DNA of 64,000 nucleotides from NCBI RefSeq assembly GCF_030929495.1, contig NZ_JAVFWN010000004.1, positions 62,001 through 126,000 on the forward strand, written 5' to 3'. A program made the translations under genes and the position numbers. Positions 21,449 through 30,200 of this stretch are shown here, piece by piece; the stretch's first letter is position 1; every line of letters begins with the position of its first letter. Under the pieces are notes generated by a model that did not search any database, had not been told where the DNA came from, and saw only the letters and a program-made list of their open reading frames with translations. This DNA comes from Nocardioides sp. LHD-245 (GTDB lineage Bacteria > Actinomycetota > Actinomycetes > Propionibacteriales > Nocardioidaceae).

Positions 21449-22261
21449 ATGCTTGCCCACGAACGGATCGGCTCGGGGGAGCCGCTCGTCCTGGTCCACG
21501 GGATCGGTCACCGCCGCCAGGCCTGGTACCCGGTCGTGGACCGGCTGGCCCGGGAGCGCGAGGTCGTGCTGATCGACCTGCCCGGCCACGGCGAGTCGCC
21601 GGCGCTGGTGCCCGACGGCCGGCCGGTGCGCGACCTGCTGCGCGACCTCCTCGAGGAGTTCTTCGTCGAGCAGGGCCTCGACCGACCGCACATCGCGGGC
21701 AACTCCCTCGGCGGCCGGATCGCGCTCGAGGCCGCGGCCGACGACCTCGTGAGCAGCGCGACCACCCTGGCTCCGGCCGGGTTCTGGCGCGGCAAGGTCG
21801 ACTTCGCCTACATTCGCGCGGTCTTCACGGTGCTGACCGGCGCGGCGACCCTCGCCCAGCCGGTGGCGCCCGCGATCTTGAGGACCGCGCCGGGCCGCGC
21901 CGCGGCCTTCGGCCTGCTGATGACCAAGGGGCACAAGCTCAGCCCCGACGCCGCCCTCGGCGACCTGCGTGGCCTGGTCCACGCGCGGCCCGCGCTGGAG
22001 ACGATCATCGACGGCGGCTTCCCGTTCGACCGGCCGATCGACCCGGCCGTCCCGGTCACGGTGGCCTGGGGCACCCGCGACCTGGCGCTGCTGCCCTACC
22101 AGGCCGGCCGCGCCCGCCGGGCGCTTCCGCACGCCGAGCACGTCACGCTGCCGAAGTGCGGCCACGTCCCGATGATCGACGACGTCGACCTCGTCGCCGA
22201 CGTGCTGCTCAAGGGCTCCGCGCACCCGCGGCTCGGCCAGACGACGTACGACGTCGCCTGA
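21449..22261 (+). CDS. Alpha/beta-fold hydrolase
   Basis: A 270-residue hydrolase. The oxyanion motif LVHGIGHRRQAWYPV is near residue 17, the nucleophile elbow GNSLGG has Ser at about 86, the catalytic Asp is likely in TRDLAL, and His is in CGHVPMIDD at about 238. A small helical cap lies between. It may be an esterase or C-C hydrolase; the substrate is unknown. ATG 21449 was chosen as the start of the conserved fold; an open frame extends upstream but has no family similarity. It is convergent with the DUF1254 gene (29 bp). Confidence 0.82.
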   Translation: MLAHERIGSGEPLVLVHGIGHRRQAWYPVVDRLAREREVVLIDLPGHGESPALVPDGRPVRDLLRDLLEEFFVEQGLDRPHIAGNSLGGRIALEAAADDLVSSATTLAPAGFWRGKVDFAYIRAVFTVLTGAATLAQPVAPAILRTAPGRAAAFGLLMTKGHKLSPDAALGDLRGLVHARPALETIIDGGFPFDRPIDPAVPVTVAWGTRDLALLPYQAGRARRALPHAEHVTLPKCGHVPMIDDVDLVADVLLKGSAHPRLGQTTYDVA

Positions 22262-22290
22262 CCGGGCGGGTTCCTCGACGGGATCTGTGC

Positions 22291-23772
22291 TCAGCCTGCG
22301 GGGACGATGGCCGGGGTCCGCCAGCCGGTCCCGTCGAGGATGCCGGGGATCGCGGCGGTCTGCGTGCCGTACATCCGCCACAGGAGGCGGAAGCCACCGG
22401 TCGGCGCGGGCAGCCAGTTCCGCGCCCGGTCGGGGTCGCTCGGCCGGGATGCCTGGACGTAGAGGTCGAGTGAGCCGTCGGCGTTGCGGTGCAGGTCGGT
22501 GCGGTCGTTGATCGCGTACCTGTCGATCTCGTTGGGCACGACGAACCCGTCGCCGTCGTAGAGGGTCAGGGACCAGAAGCCCGTGCTGGTGAGGGGCGGC
22601 AGCTGGCCGGCGGGGATGCGCACGACGTACCTCTTCGCGCCGGTGAGGGGCTGGCCGGTGCGGTCGAGCAGCGCCAGCGGGTACATCGCCTGCTCCGATC
22701 GCAGGGCGCCGAGGCCGACCTGCGTGATGACCGAGCGCAGCCGGTAGTCGGTGCCGTAGCTGCCGGTCGGGGTGACCAGGTAGCCGTTGTGCTTCGCGAA
22801 GCCCTGGCCGTACAGGCCCATGGCGTCCTGCAGCACCGTCGCCTGCCCGGCCGCGATCGCTGCCTCCATCCCGGCGCGGGTGTGGGCATCGAGGGTGTCG
22901 TCCGCCGACGGATGGCGGCCGGGGCCGACGCCGATGCCGGCGAGCTGCTCGAGCGCGGGTGCGTCCTCGCCCGGCGGGGGGAACGCCGCGAGCAGGTCGC
23001 CGAGCCGGTCGTAGAACGCCATCCCGGTCGGGATCGTCACCGCATCCGTCGTCGTGTCGGGGTGGCGCGGCGGTGCCGGGTTCCAGCGCCAGCGCGGGTA
23101 CTTGCGCAGGGGGATCACGGTCGTGGCGTCCTGGATCCGGTTGACCGTGCGCTGGTCACGGACGTCGTCGTTGTCGGCGTAGATCCGCTGGATGATCCAC
23201 ACCCGGTCGTACGGCGACACGATCCGCTTGACGTGGCGCGGGAGCCGGATGTCGGCGTCGTCGGGCCCGACGACCGCGTAGTCGCCCGGCGCGGTCCGCT
23301 CCACGGAGCCGAGGTTGGTGAAGTTCTCGGTGTACGGGCTCATCAGCGGGATGACGAAGTAGCGGTTGCGCACCTTCGGCACGTGGATCACCTGCGGCTG
23401 GTCGCTGAGATCGAGCCAGGCGACGGAGTAGAGCGTGTCGAGGTTCGGCGCGACGACCGAGCGATCGTCGGGGGTGATGAACTTCCGGACCGGGTTGAAC
23501 CGGTTGACCGGTCCGAAGCCGCGGCCGTCCGGGACGTCGATGCTGGTCTGCGCGCGGAAGGTGGCGTCGGTGGTGACCAGCGGCAGGCCGTAGCGGTAGG
23601 CCTCGAGTCCGAGCTGGTAGCCGCGGTCGTACGCCGCCTGGTCGCCTGCTGCCCGGTCGTGCGGCGCCCGGTCGGCCGTCGCCGGCGCGGCGAGCGTGGT
23701 GAGCGCCGACGTCACGACGCCGGCGAGCAGCCCAGCGAGTGCCAGGGTGCGGGAGGTCGTTCTGCGACCCAT
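22291..23772 (-). CDS. Secreted DUF1254/DUF1214 domain protein
   Basis: A 493-residue exported protein with a signal peptide (LALAGLLAGVVTSALTTLAA). The DUF1254 part (about residues 55-180) contains GLEAYRYGLPLVTTDAT, NLDTLYSVAWLDLS and VPLIPLMSPYT-like RYFVIPLMSPYTENF. The DUF1214 part (about 350-475) contains PAGQLPPLTSTGFWSLTLYD and NLDLYVQ-like GSLDLYVQASRPS. No biochemical role is established for the pair to my knowledge. The TCTTGAC box pair 80 bp upstream links it to the adjacent AraC regulator. Confidence 0.8.
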   Translation of the reverse strand: MGRRTTSRTLALAGLLAGVVTSALTTLAAPATADRAPHDRAAGDQAAYDRGYQLGLEAYRYGLPLVTTDATFRAQTSIDVPDGRGFGPVNRFNPVRKFITPDDRSVVAPNLDTLYSVAWLDLSDQPQVIHVPKVRNRYFVIPLMSPYTENFTNLGSVERTAPGDYAVVGPDDADIRLPRHVKRIVSPYDRVWIIQRIYADNDDVRDQRTVNRIQDATTVIPLRKYPRWRWNPAPPRHPDTTTDAVTIPTGMAFYDRLGDLLAAFPPPGEDAPALEQLAGIGVGPGRHPSADDTLDAHTRAGMEAAIAAGQATVLQDAMGLYGQGFAKHNGYLVTPTGSYGTDYRLRSVITQVGLGALRSEQAMYPLALLDRTGQPLTGAKRYVVRIPAGQLPPLTSTGFWSLTLYDGDGFVVPNEIDRYAINDRTDLHRNADGSLDLYVQASRPSDPDRARNWLPAPTGGFRLLWRMYGTQTAAIPGILDGTGWRTPAIVPAG

Positions 23773-23851
23773 GGGGATCCTCTCGGTGGGTCGCGGGCGA
23801 CCCGGTCAGGAAGGCGGACCCCCTGAATGTCGCAAGCCGACCGGTGTCCGG

Positions 23852-23887
23852 TCTTGACCTTGCGCGCCTAGTTCTTGACCTGGCGCG
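23852..23887 (-). promoter_or_regulatory. Paired AraC-type boxes before the DUF1254 gene
   Basis: Two direct repeats, TCTTGACCTTGCGCG (23852-23866) and TCTTGACCTGGCGCG (23873-23887), are 21 bp apart, that is two helical turns. Two more TCTTGAC boxes with the same spacing lie at 24901-24928, at the other end of the AraC gene. AraC-family proteins bind such same-face direct repeats. They overlap the last codons of the AraC gene and lie about 80 bp before the DUF1254 start. Confidence 0.6.
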
Positions 23888-24890
23888 ACACGGCCCGCGC
23901 GTCCCGGCGGACCTGCTTCGGGGGCGCGCCGAACCACCGCCGGCTGGCCCGGGACAGGGCGCTGTGCTCACTCAGGCCCAGGACACCGGCGAGCTGGCCC
24001 AGGGGCATGTCGGTCTCGCGCAGGTAGCGCTCGGCCTCGTCGCGTCGGACCTGGTCGACGAGGGCGGCGAAGGAGGTGCCCTGCTCGGCGAGCTGGCGCT
24101 GCAGCGTGCGCCGGTGCAGAGCCAGCTGGCCCGCGACGAGGTCGAGGTCGAGACCGCCGGTCGGCAGCATGTGCCGGATCAGCTCGGCGACGGTGTCGGC
24201 GGTCGCGGACGCCGTGGGGACCGCGATCCGGCTGAGGTACTGCTCGACGACGTCGTGCACGTCGCCGTCGTCGGCGAGGGGACGGGCGAGGATCTCGGCC
24301 GGGAACCGGAAGCCGTAGGTGTCGGCGGCGAACTCGACAGGAGCGCCGAAGTACGTCCGGTAGGCGGCCGGATCGCCCAGCGGCTGGTGGCGCAGCTGGA
24401 CCGACCGGGGCCGGAAGTCCGGGCCGGCGAGCAGCTGGAAGACGCGCACGGCCACCCCGAGTGCGAGCTCGGCCGCCTGGCGGTGCGGTGGCGGGCGGCG
24501 TACGACGATCCGCCACTCCAGCTCGGCGAGCCGGGCGCGCGGCGGCGCGGTCACGGTGATCGCGATGGCGGGGGAGTAGACGGCCATGTACTGCTCGATC
24601 GACTGCAGGGCGGCGCCGGCCGTCCCGGCCGTGCGTGCGGCGACCCCGAGCGGACCGAGGATCTCGAGCCCCTGACGGGTGGCGAGCCGGCGACCGAAGT
24701 CGTCGGAGCCCGTCGCGGAGGCGGCCGCCTCGAGCACCGTGACCACGCTGCGGTAGCTGACGAAGCTGTCGTGGTCGCCGACGGCGGACGCCGGGAGGTG
24801 GGCGAGGTCGAGCAGGGGCCGCAGGTCGGCGCCCAGCTCGGCGACCAGCTCCGCGAACCCCTGGAGGGAGGTGCCGCGGATCAGGGACAT
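23868..24890 (-). CDS. AraC-family transcriptional regulator
   Basis: A 340-residue regulator. The N-terminal part (about residues 15-200) is an arabinose-binding-like sensor domain of the type found in the OruR/VirR/ArgR group, and the C-terminal part (about 235-335) is the double helix-turn-helix (LHRRTLQRQLAEQGTSFAALV, quoted in part, and LGLSEHSALSRASRRWFG). ATG 24890 (MSLIRGTSLQG) was chosen as the usual family start; the frame runs farther upstream into the divergent promoter. It is divergent from the NTF2-like gene and flanked on both sides by paired TCTTGAC boxes, its probable sites. Confidence 0.83.
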   Translation of the reverse strand: MSLIRGTSLQGFAELVAELGADLRPLLDLAHLPASAVGDHDSFVSYRSVVTVLEAAASATGSDDFGRRLATRQGLEILGPLGVAARTAGTAGAALQSIEQYMAVYSPAIAITVTAPPRARLAELEWRIVVRRPPPHRQAAELALGVAVRVFQLLAGPDFRPRSVQLRHQPLGDPAAYRTYFGAPVEFAADTYGFRFPAEILARPLADDGDVHDVVEQYLSRIAVPTASATADTVAELIRHMLPTGGLDLDLVAGQLALHRRTLQRQLAEQGTSFAALVDQVRRDEAERYLRETDMPLGQLAGVLGLSEHSALSRASRRWFGAPPKQVRRDARAVSRQVKN

Positions 24891-24900
24891 GTCGCCCAGG

Positions 24901-24928
24901 GTCAAGAAGGTGTCGTGTGATGTCAAGA
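24901..24928. promoter_or_regulatory. Paired AraC-type boxes in the AraC/NTF2 divergent region
   Basis: GTCAAGA occurs at 24901-24907 and again at 24922-24928, 21 bp apart, the same box and spacing as upstream of the DUF1254 gene. Relative to the gene downstream the boxes have the same orientation in both places. They lie 33 bp before the NTF2-like start and 11 bp before the AraC start, so they could serve activation of one and autorepression of the other. Confidence 0.6.
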
Positions 24929-24960
24929 CCCTCGGCGCCCTCGGAAGGGATCGTGGAGGC

Positions 24961-25551
24961 ATGAGCCGCTTCGACATCACCCAGACCAATGTCGCCGTCC
25001 GCCGGTTGATCGAGACCACCACCGATCCGCGGCACCGTTGGCTGCTGCAGGCCTACGACCGCCACCGCAACCTCGAGATGGCCGGCCGCTGGAAGGAGAT
25101 CTTCGCCCCCGAGATGACCGTCGACCACCCGATCTACCACTTCAACGTCTTCGGCATCAACACCGTGCTGGACGGTGCCGAGGCGGTCCAGGCGGTGTAC
25201 GACGAGTGGTCGCGCACGGCCCAGTGCGTGTTCTACGCCGAGGACGAGAAGCTCGCCGTCGGCGACAACATGATCGTCTCCACCGCCACCATCTACCAGC
25301 AGACGCCGGGTGCCCTGCTGGTCGCGGCCGGCGCTCCGGTCGACCCCGACGCGCACTACCTCGTCGCCAACGTCGAGCACATGATCTGGCCCTACGACGA
25401 CGAGGGCCGCCTGGTCGGCGAGGACGTGTGGGAGATCGACGAGTCGAAGCGGCAGATCATCCCGCTCGACCCGGCCGAGGTGCTCAGCATCGAGCAGACC
25501 AGCACCCTGCTGGCGCCGTACCTCACCGAGCTGGCGCCCCGCCCCTGGTGA
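24961..25551 (+). CDS. NTF2-like (SnoaL-type) protein
   Basis: A 196-residue protein with the cone-shaped NTF2-like fold suggested by HRNLEMAGRWKEIFAPEMTV, DHPIYHFNVFG and NVEHMIWPYDDEGRLVGEDVWE (in part: HMIWPYDDEGRLVGEDVW). Relatives include polyketide cyclases, isomerases and small hydrolases, so the reaction cannot be named. ATG 24961 follows GTGGAGGC. Paired AraC boxes precede it. The last codons and the DNA beyond them recur near 26777, part of a local duplication. Confidence 0.72.
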   Translation: MSRFDITQTNVAVRRLIETTTDPRHRWLLQAYDRHRNLEMAGRWKEIFAPEMTVDHPIYHFNVFGINTVLDGAEAVQAVYDEWSRTAQCVFYAEDEKLAVGDNMIVSTATIYQQTPGALLVAAGAPVDPDAHYLVANVEHMIWPYDDEGRLVGEDVWEIDESKRQIIPLDPAEVLSIEQTSTLLAPYLTELAPRPW

Positions 25552-25612
25552 GACCGCTAGGGAAGTGGTGATCAGTGGTTCCCTAGCGTGGCGCCGTGAC
25601 CACGCCCGCCGA
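25529..25612. repeat. Left copy of a duplicated segment, interrupted by a hairpin
   Basis: The 32 bp at 25529-25560 (end of the NTF2-like gene through GACCGCTAG) and the 26 bp at 25587-25612 (CGTGGCGCCGTGACCACGCC and following) together match 26777-26834, where they are continuous. In this copy 26 extra bases (25561-25586) interrupt them and form an inverted repeat GCTAGGGAA/TTCCCTAGC (25556-25564 and 25579-25587) around a 14-base loop. The extra DNA looks like a small insertion or its scar. Confidence 0.65.
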
Positions 25613-25680
25613 ACCCGGCGCCGCAGACCGCGTCGGCTTGGGCCTCCACTGGCATCGGCGGAATACCCGCTGGGCAGCCT

Positions 25681-26625
25681 TCAGGGCAGGGGCCGGGACG
25701 GTGTCACCTCCTGCGTGTGGACGACGACGTCGAACCAGCTCGCGAGTGACCCGCCCGACATGTGGTAGGCCGCATCATCCCGGGGGTCGTAGAACGGGCC
25801 GATCAACCGCGTGCGCGTCGGGGCGTCCAGGAGGCGGTGGATCGGCTCGGGTTGCGAGGTGCCCAGATCCAGGATGTATCCCGCCCTGTTCTCGGCGGCC
25901 GCATGCAGCAGGCTGTCGACGAAGTGCCGGCGTGGAGCGGGCAGTGGCTGGCCGATCGAACCATGCGCCATGGTCAGGCCCACGGAGCGGTAGTCCAGTC
26001 CAAGTCGTTCACGCAGGTATCCGCCCATGTTCTGATGTGACTCCAAGGGCTCGGAGGGGGACACGGTGCGAGGAGCGCCGACGGCGGTGTGCGCCATACC
26101 GCCCCAGTAGACGACCTTGTCGCCGGTGAGCTGCTGCCACCAGCTCACCCCGTCGGCCAGCGTGCGTTCCAGGTCGGCCAGACCATCGAGCTGTGTGGTG
26201 TGCCGCACCGGCTCAGCAGGGAACTGCGCGAAACGCACCGGGTCGCCTGGGTGACGCTCGTTGTAGGACCGCATCCAGTGGACGAGCTCGAGGATCTCGG
26301 CGGTCTGCCAGAACGACCGTGCCTCTCCCAGCAGCGCACGGGGGTCTCCATCGCCGGTGGCGACATAGACGTCCAGGCCGAGGCGACCAGGGTCGTCGCC
26401 CTCCAGGGCAAGGGTGCGGAACCCCTCTTCTTCCACCAGCAGCCGCACGATGCGATGCGCCACATCCGACAATTCGCGTGCCTGTCGGGCAGCTGCTCCC
26501 AGCGCCACGATCTTGGCGTCCCGCACCAGTGGGGCGAGCGGCCGCAGATCGTCCAGTGGCTCGTCAGGTTTCATGTTCACGAGCACATGGGCGTTCTTCC
26601 TGATCCACTCGGTCACCGTCTCCAT
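25681..26625 (-). CDS. Erythromycin-esterase-like protein lacking the catalytic signature
   Basis: A 314-residue relative of the erythromycin esterase family, shorter than the usual 400 or so. The typical N-terminus WIRKNAHVL, LDDLRPLAPLV, LLVEEEGFRTLALEGDD and the helix ILELVHWMRSYNE are recognisable. The GExxHG motif that carries the essential Glu and His reads GAAARQ at residues 43-48, and the later HN..H segment reads YWGGMAH. It is therefore probably not an active esterase of the known type. The start is uncertain (ATG 26625 preferred; starts at 26640 and 26667 possible). It sits between two partial duplicates and is opposite in strand to its neighbours, suggesting an insertion. Confidence 0.65.
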   Translation of the reverse strand: METVTEWIRKNAHVLVNMKPDEPLDDLRPLAPLVRDAKIVALGAAARQARELSDVAHRIVRLLVEEEGFRTLALEGDDPGRLGLDVYVATGDGDPRALLGEARSFWQTAEILELVHWMRSYNERHPGDPVRFAQFPAEPVRHTTQLDGLADLERTLADGVSWWQQLTGDKVVYWGGMAHTAVGAPRTVSPSEPLESHQNMGGYLRERLGLDYRSVGLTMAHGSIGQPLPAPRRHFVDSLLHAAAENRAGYILDLGTSQPEPIHRLLDAPTRTRLIGPFYDPRDDAAYHMSGGSLASWFDVVVHTQEVTPSRPLP

Positions 26626-26700
26626 CGGCCTGCCCTTCATCCCCGAGCTCCGCTTCTTGCGGACCACTCCAGAGATCGTCTGACCTCAAGATTGGTTGAG

Positions 26701-26834
26701 GTCAAGACCCTGCGACGTCGAGCTGGCGCTCATTGCTGGAGCGGCCTGTAGCGCTGGACGGTGCCGAGGCGGCTCTAGCTGGCGCCCCGCCCCTGGTGAG
26801 ACCGCTAGCGTGGCGCCGTGACCACGCCCGCCGA
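26701..26834. repeat. Right-hand duplicate fragments of the NTF2 region
   Basis: Three pieces match DNA left of the esterase-like gene in the same order: GTCAAGACCCT (26701-26711, as at 24922-24932), GCTGGACGGTGCCGAGGCGG (26753-26772, as at 25167-25186 inside the NTF2-like gene), and the 58 bp 26777-26834 (as at 25529-25612). This looks like a second copy of the NTF2-like gene that has lost most of its interior. The last piece includes the start of the thioesterase gene. Confidence 0.65.
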
Positions 26835-27258
26835 TCTCACGACCTACGTCCGCTCGATGATCCCGATCATGGACGCCATGGGCGTCGAGGTCGTCGAGGC
26901 CGGGCGCAACGCCGTGGCCGCGCGGCTGCCCGCCGGGCCCAACGTCAACCACTTCGGCACGGCGTACGCCGGATCGTTGTTCACCGTGGCCGAGGTCCTC
27001 GGCGGCCTCTACGCGAGCACGTCGCTGGTCCTCGAGGGCGCCGTACCGCTGATCAAGAGCATGAGCATCGACTTCCTCCGCCCGGCCACCTCCGACGTCG
27101 TCTCCCGGGCGACGCTGGCCGACGACGTCATCGACCGGGTGCTCGCCGAGACGGCGGAGCGCGGGAAGTCCGACTTCGAGCTGGTCGCCGAGGTCACCGA
27201 CGCCGAGGGCACGGTGGTCGCGCGGACCCGCGGGCTGTACCAGATGCGGCGGTTCTGA
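26818..27258 (+). CDS. YiiD-type hotdog thioesterase
   Basis: A 146-residue hotdog-fold protein of the YiiD C-terminal/PaaI-like thioesterase type. Seen are the N-terminal helix MIPIMDAMGVEV, the active-site region NVNHFGTAYAGSLFTVAE, and KSMSIDFLRPATSDV. It would hydrolyse an acyl-CoA or similar thioester in the cytoplasm. GTG 26818 starts the conserved region. Its first bases lie in the duplicated segment, so its original upstream neighbour was probably the NTF2-like gene. Confidence 0.78.
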   Translation: MTTPADLTTYVRSMIPIMDAMGVEVVEAGRNAVAARLPAGPNVNHFGTAYAGSLFTVAEVLGGLYASTSLVLEGAVPLIKSMSIDFLRPATSDVVSRATLADDVIDRVLAETAERGKSDFELVAEVTDAEGTVVARTRGLYQMRRF

Positions 27259-27276
27259 CCCGGCTCCGACGCGCGC

Positions 27277-30200
27277 TCAGCGGCGGGGGCGGACGGTGAC
27301 GGCCCGGCTCGGCTCGGCCATGCCGGCCGGGTTGAGCGCGACCACGCGCAGCCGTACGACGCTCCCCGGCCGCAGCCCGCGCAGGGTCGTCGCGGTCCGG
27401 TCCGCCCGGACCGACCGGACGACGGTCCAGCCGTCGTCGCCGCGGCCCCGGCGCTGGATGACGTAGGTCGTCGGCGGCGCGGTCCCGTCCGCGGCAGCCC
27501 CGGCCCGCCAGCGGAGCCGTACGGCGCCGGCACGGACCGCGGCACGCACCTTGCCGACCCGGGGCGGGAGGGCGCCGGGCCCGGTGCCTGGTGGGGCCGG
27601 TGTCGACCCGGCTCCGGTGCCGGGAACCACGGTGGCGGCACCGGAGGCGGTCACGATCACCCGGGTCGTCAGCGTCGTCGTCTCCAGGCCGGCGGAGGCG
27701 GTCAGCGTCGCGTCGTAGGTGCCGGCACGGGGATAGGTGTGGGTGTACGTCGGCACGGCATAGGGCGCCGGGACCACCGCCCGGGTCGGTGCGCTGCCGT
27801 CGCCCCAGTCGACCGCGACCGTGACGTCGTCGCCGTGGGGGCTGGAGGTCGCGACGGCGAGCCCGGCCGTGAGGGAGCCTGGGTCGGTCCGGGGCTCGGC
27901 CCGGACCGGGATGCCGGTCGGGTCGATCACCACGGTGCGGTCCTCGGCGGCATAGGTGTGGGACGTGCCCCGGTCGTCGAGCCAGGAGATCCAGGTCGCG
28001 AGGCGCCGGGGACCCGCGGGCATGCCCCCCATCGGCCAGGTGGTGCGCCACACGCCGTCGGGCGACGCGTTGTGGAGGGTGACCGCGCCGCCGTCCGGGG
28101 CGTCGACGAGCTGGACACCGACGCGGTACACCGACATCCCGGGCCGTGTCGTCGCCCGGAATTCGACGGGCGCGGTGCCGGCGAGGGTGTCCCCGGGCGC
28201 GGGGGTCAGGAGCTCACCCGGGACCGCGTCGTCGAGGGTCAGGGCGACCGGTGGCCCGGTCGTGGTGTTGCCCGCGGCGTCGGTGAAGCGGGTGCGCACG
28301 AGGTAGGTGCCGGCCGGCTGCAGCGCGCCCTGGTCGTCACGCCCGTCCCAGGTCGCGGTCCGGACCACCCGCCCGGGCAGGAGGGGGTCCTGCATCGGCC
28401 GCTCCCCGCGCACGGTCCGGCCGGTCGCGTCGACGACCCAGGCGACGCCGGTGAACGGCGACGACTCGGTCGCCGGGTAGGACAGCACGACGGGGTCGTA
28501 GGCGTCGGGCGCGCGCAGGTACTGCGTGGCCGCCGGGGGACCCGTCACGACCGGCGCGGTCACGTCGGCGACGGTCAGCTCGACCTGCTCGGTCGTGAAC
28601 GTGCCCTGGGCGGCCGTTCCGCCGGCCGCCTGCGGGACCGGCCGGTCGACCAGCGCCTCGAACCGGTAGCTGCCGAGCGGCTGCGCCTCGAGGTCCAGGA
28701 CCGCCCGGAAGGTGCCGCGCGCCGCGTCGCGGGGCAGTGGGGTGACCTTGGTCGAGCCCACCCAGTGCAGCCGGACGCCGTCGAGCGCCGCTCCGGCGGC
28801 GGGGGTGAGCTCGGCGAGGAACCGGTTGCCCTCGACCCGGGTGATGGCGAGGCTGCCCGGCACGGTCCGATCGAGCCGGACGGTCACGGCCGCCGGGGTG
28901 GCGTGGCCCTGGGCGTCGGTGAAGGTGGTGCGGACGACGTAGTCGCCGGCCGGGAGCGGGGCGCCGTCCGGTCCGGTGCCGTCCCAGGAGAACGACTCGA
29001 CGTACGCTCCGCCCACCCCGATCCGGTGGTCGACCACAGTGCCGGCCGCATCGCTCACCACGAACGCGGACGACCGGAAGGACGACTGGTCGCGCACGTC
29101 GAAGCGGAAGCCGGCGAGGTGGTAGGCGCCGGCGTCCCTCAGGTAGATCCGGGTGTCCGCCGGCGGGGTCACGACCGGCGGCGCCGTGTCCGGTGGTACG
29201 ACGGCCACGAGGTCCTGGGTCGCCGTCGCGAACGTCGTCGGCGGCGTGGTCCCGCGGGTGACGAGCGCCCCCACAGGGTAGGTGCGGGCGGGCTGGCCGT
29301 TCAGGTCGAGCACGGCGCGGTAGGTGCCGGTGGCCGCGTCGTACGACATCGGCAGCGGGCTCGGACCGTAGGCGCTGAGGGCGGCCGCGGTCACGCCCGC
29401 GCCGGCCTTCGGCGTCACGACGGCCTGCCACCGGTTCGTGTCGAGTGGCGTCAGCGCGAGCGTGCCCGGGATCGTCGCGTCGAGCACGATCGGCACCACC
29501 GGCCCGGTCCCGGAGTTCCCGGACTCGTCGGTGAACCGGGTCCGGACCCGGTAGGTCCCGGCGGGCAGGGGGCTCCCGTCGTTGCGGGTCCCGTCCCAGC
29601 GGAACGGGATCAGCCGGGTGAGCTCGTCGGATGCCAGGCCCTGCCCGACGGGGAGGGCGCCCGAGGCGACCAGCTGCCCCAGCGTGGTGCGCACCTCGTA
29701 CGTGCGTGACTCGAGGACACCCGCATCCCGGACCGCGTAGGTGAAGTCACTGGTCTCGTAGGCGCCCGGACTCCGCAGGTGGAGGGTCTGCGAGGACGGA
29801 GAGTACGGATAGATCGTCGCCGTCGGCGCCACCCGGTCGGCGATGCGGACCGGGACCCGGAGGGCGTAGCCGGTCTGCCGGGCGCCGAGGCGGTCGGTGA
29901 AGGTGAACATCGCGCCGGCGCTTCCGTCGTAGGCGCCGCAGTCGTCGACGCTGAAGGTGCTCCGGATGCTCCCGCCCGTCCCCGGTGTGCGCTCGGGCGT
30001 CCACAGGCAGTCGGGGGCGTGGTAGCCCTGGCCGATCGTGAACCGGCCGCCGATGAGGGTCAGGCCCGGACGCGGGCTGATCGTCATCGTGACGTCACCG
30101 GAGTAGGTCGCGCCGCTGACGACCCCCTCCAGAGGGACCCTCGTGTGCCGGTCCAGCGGAACGGCGTACGTCTCGACGTCCCGGTTGCCCTCGCTGTCGA

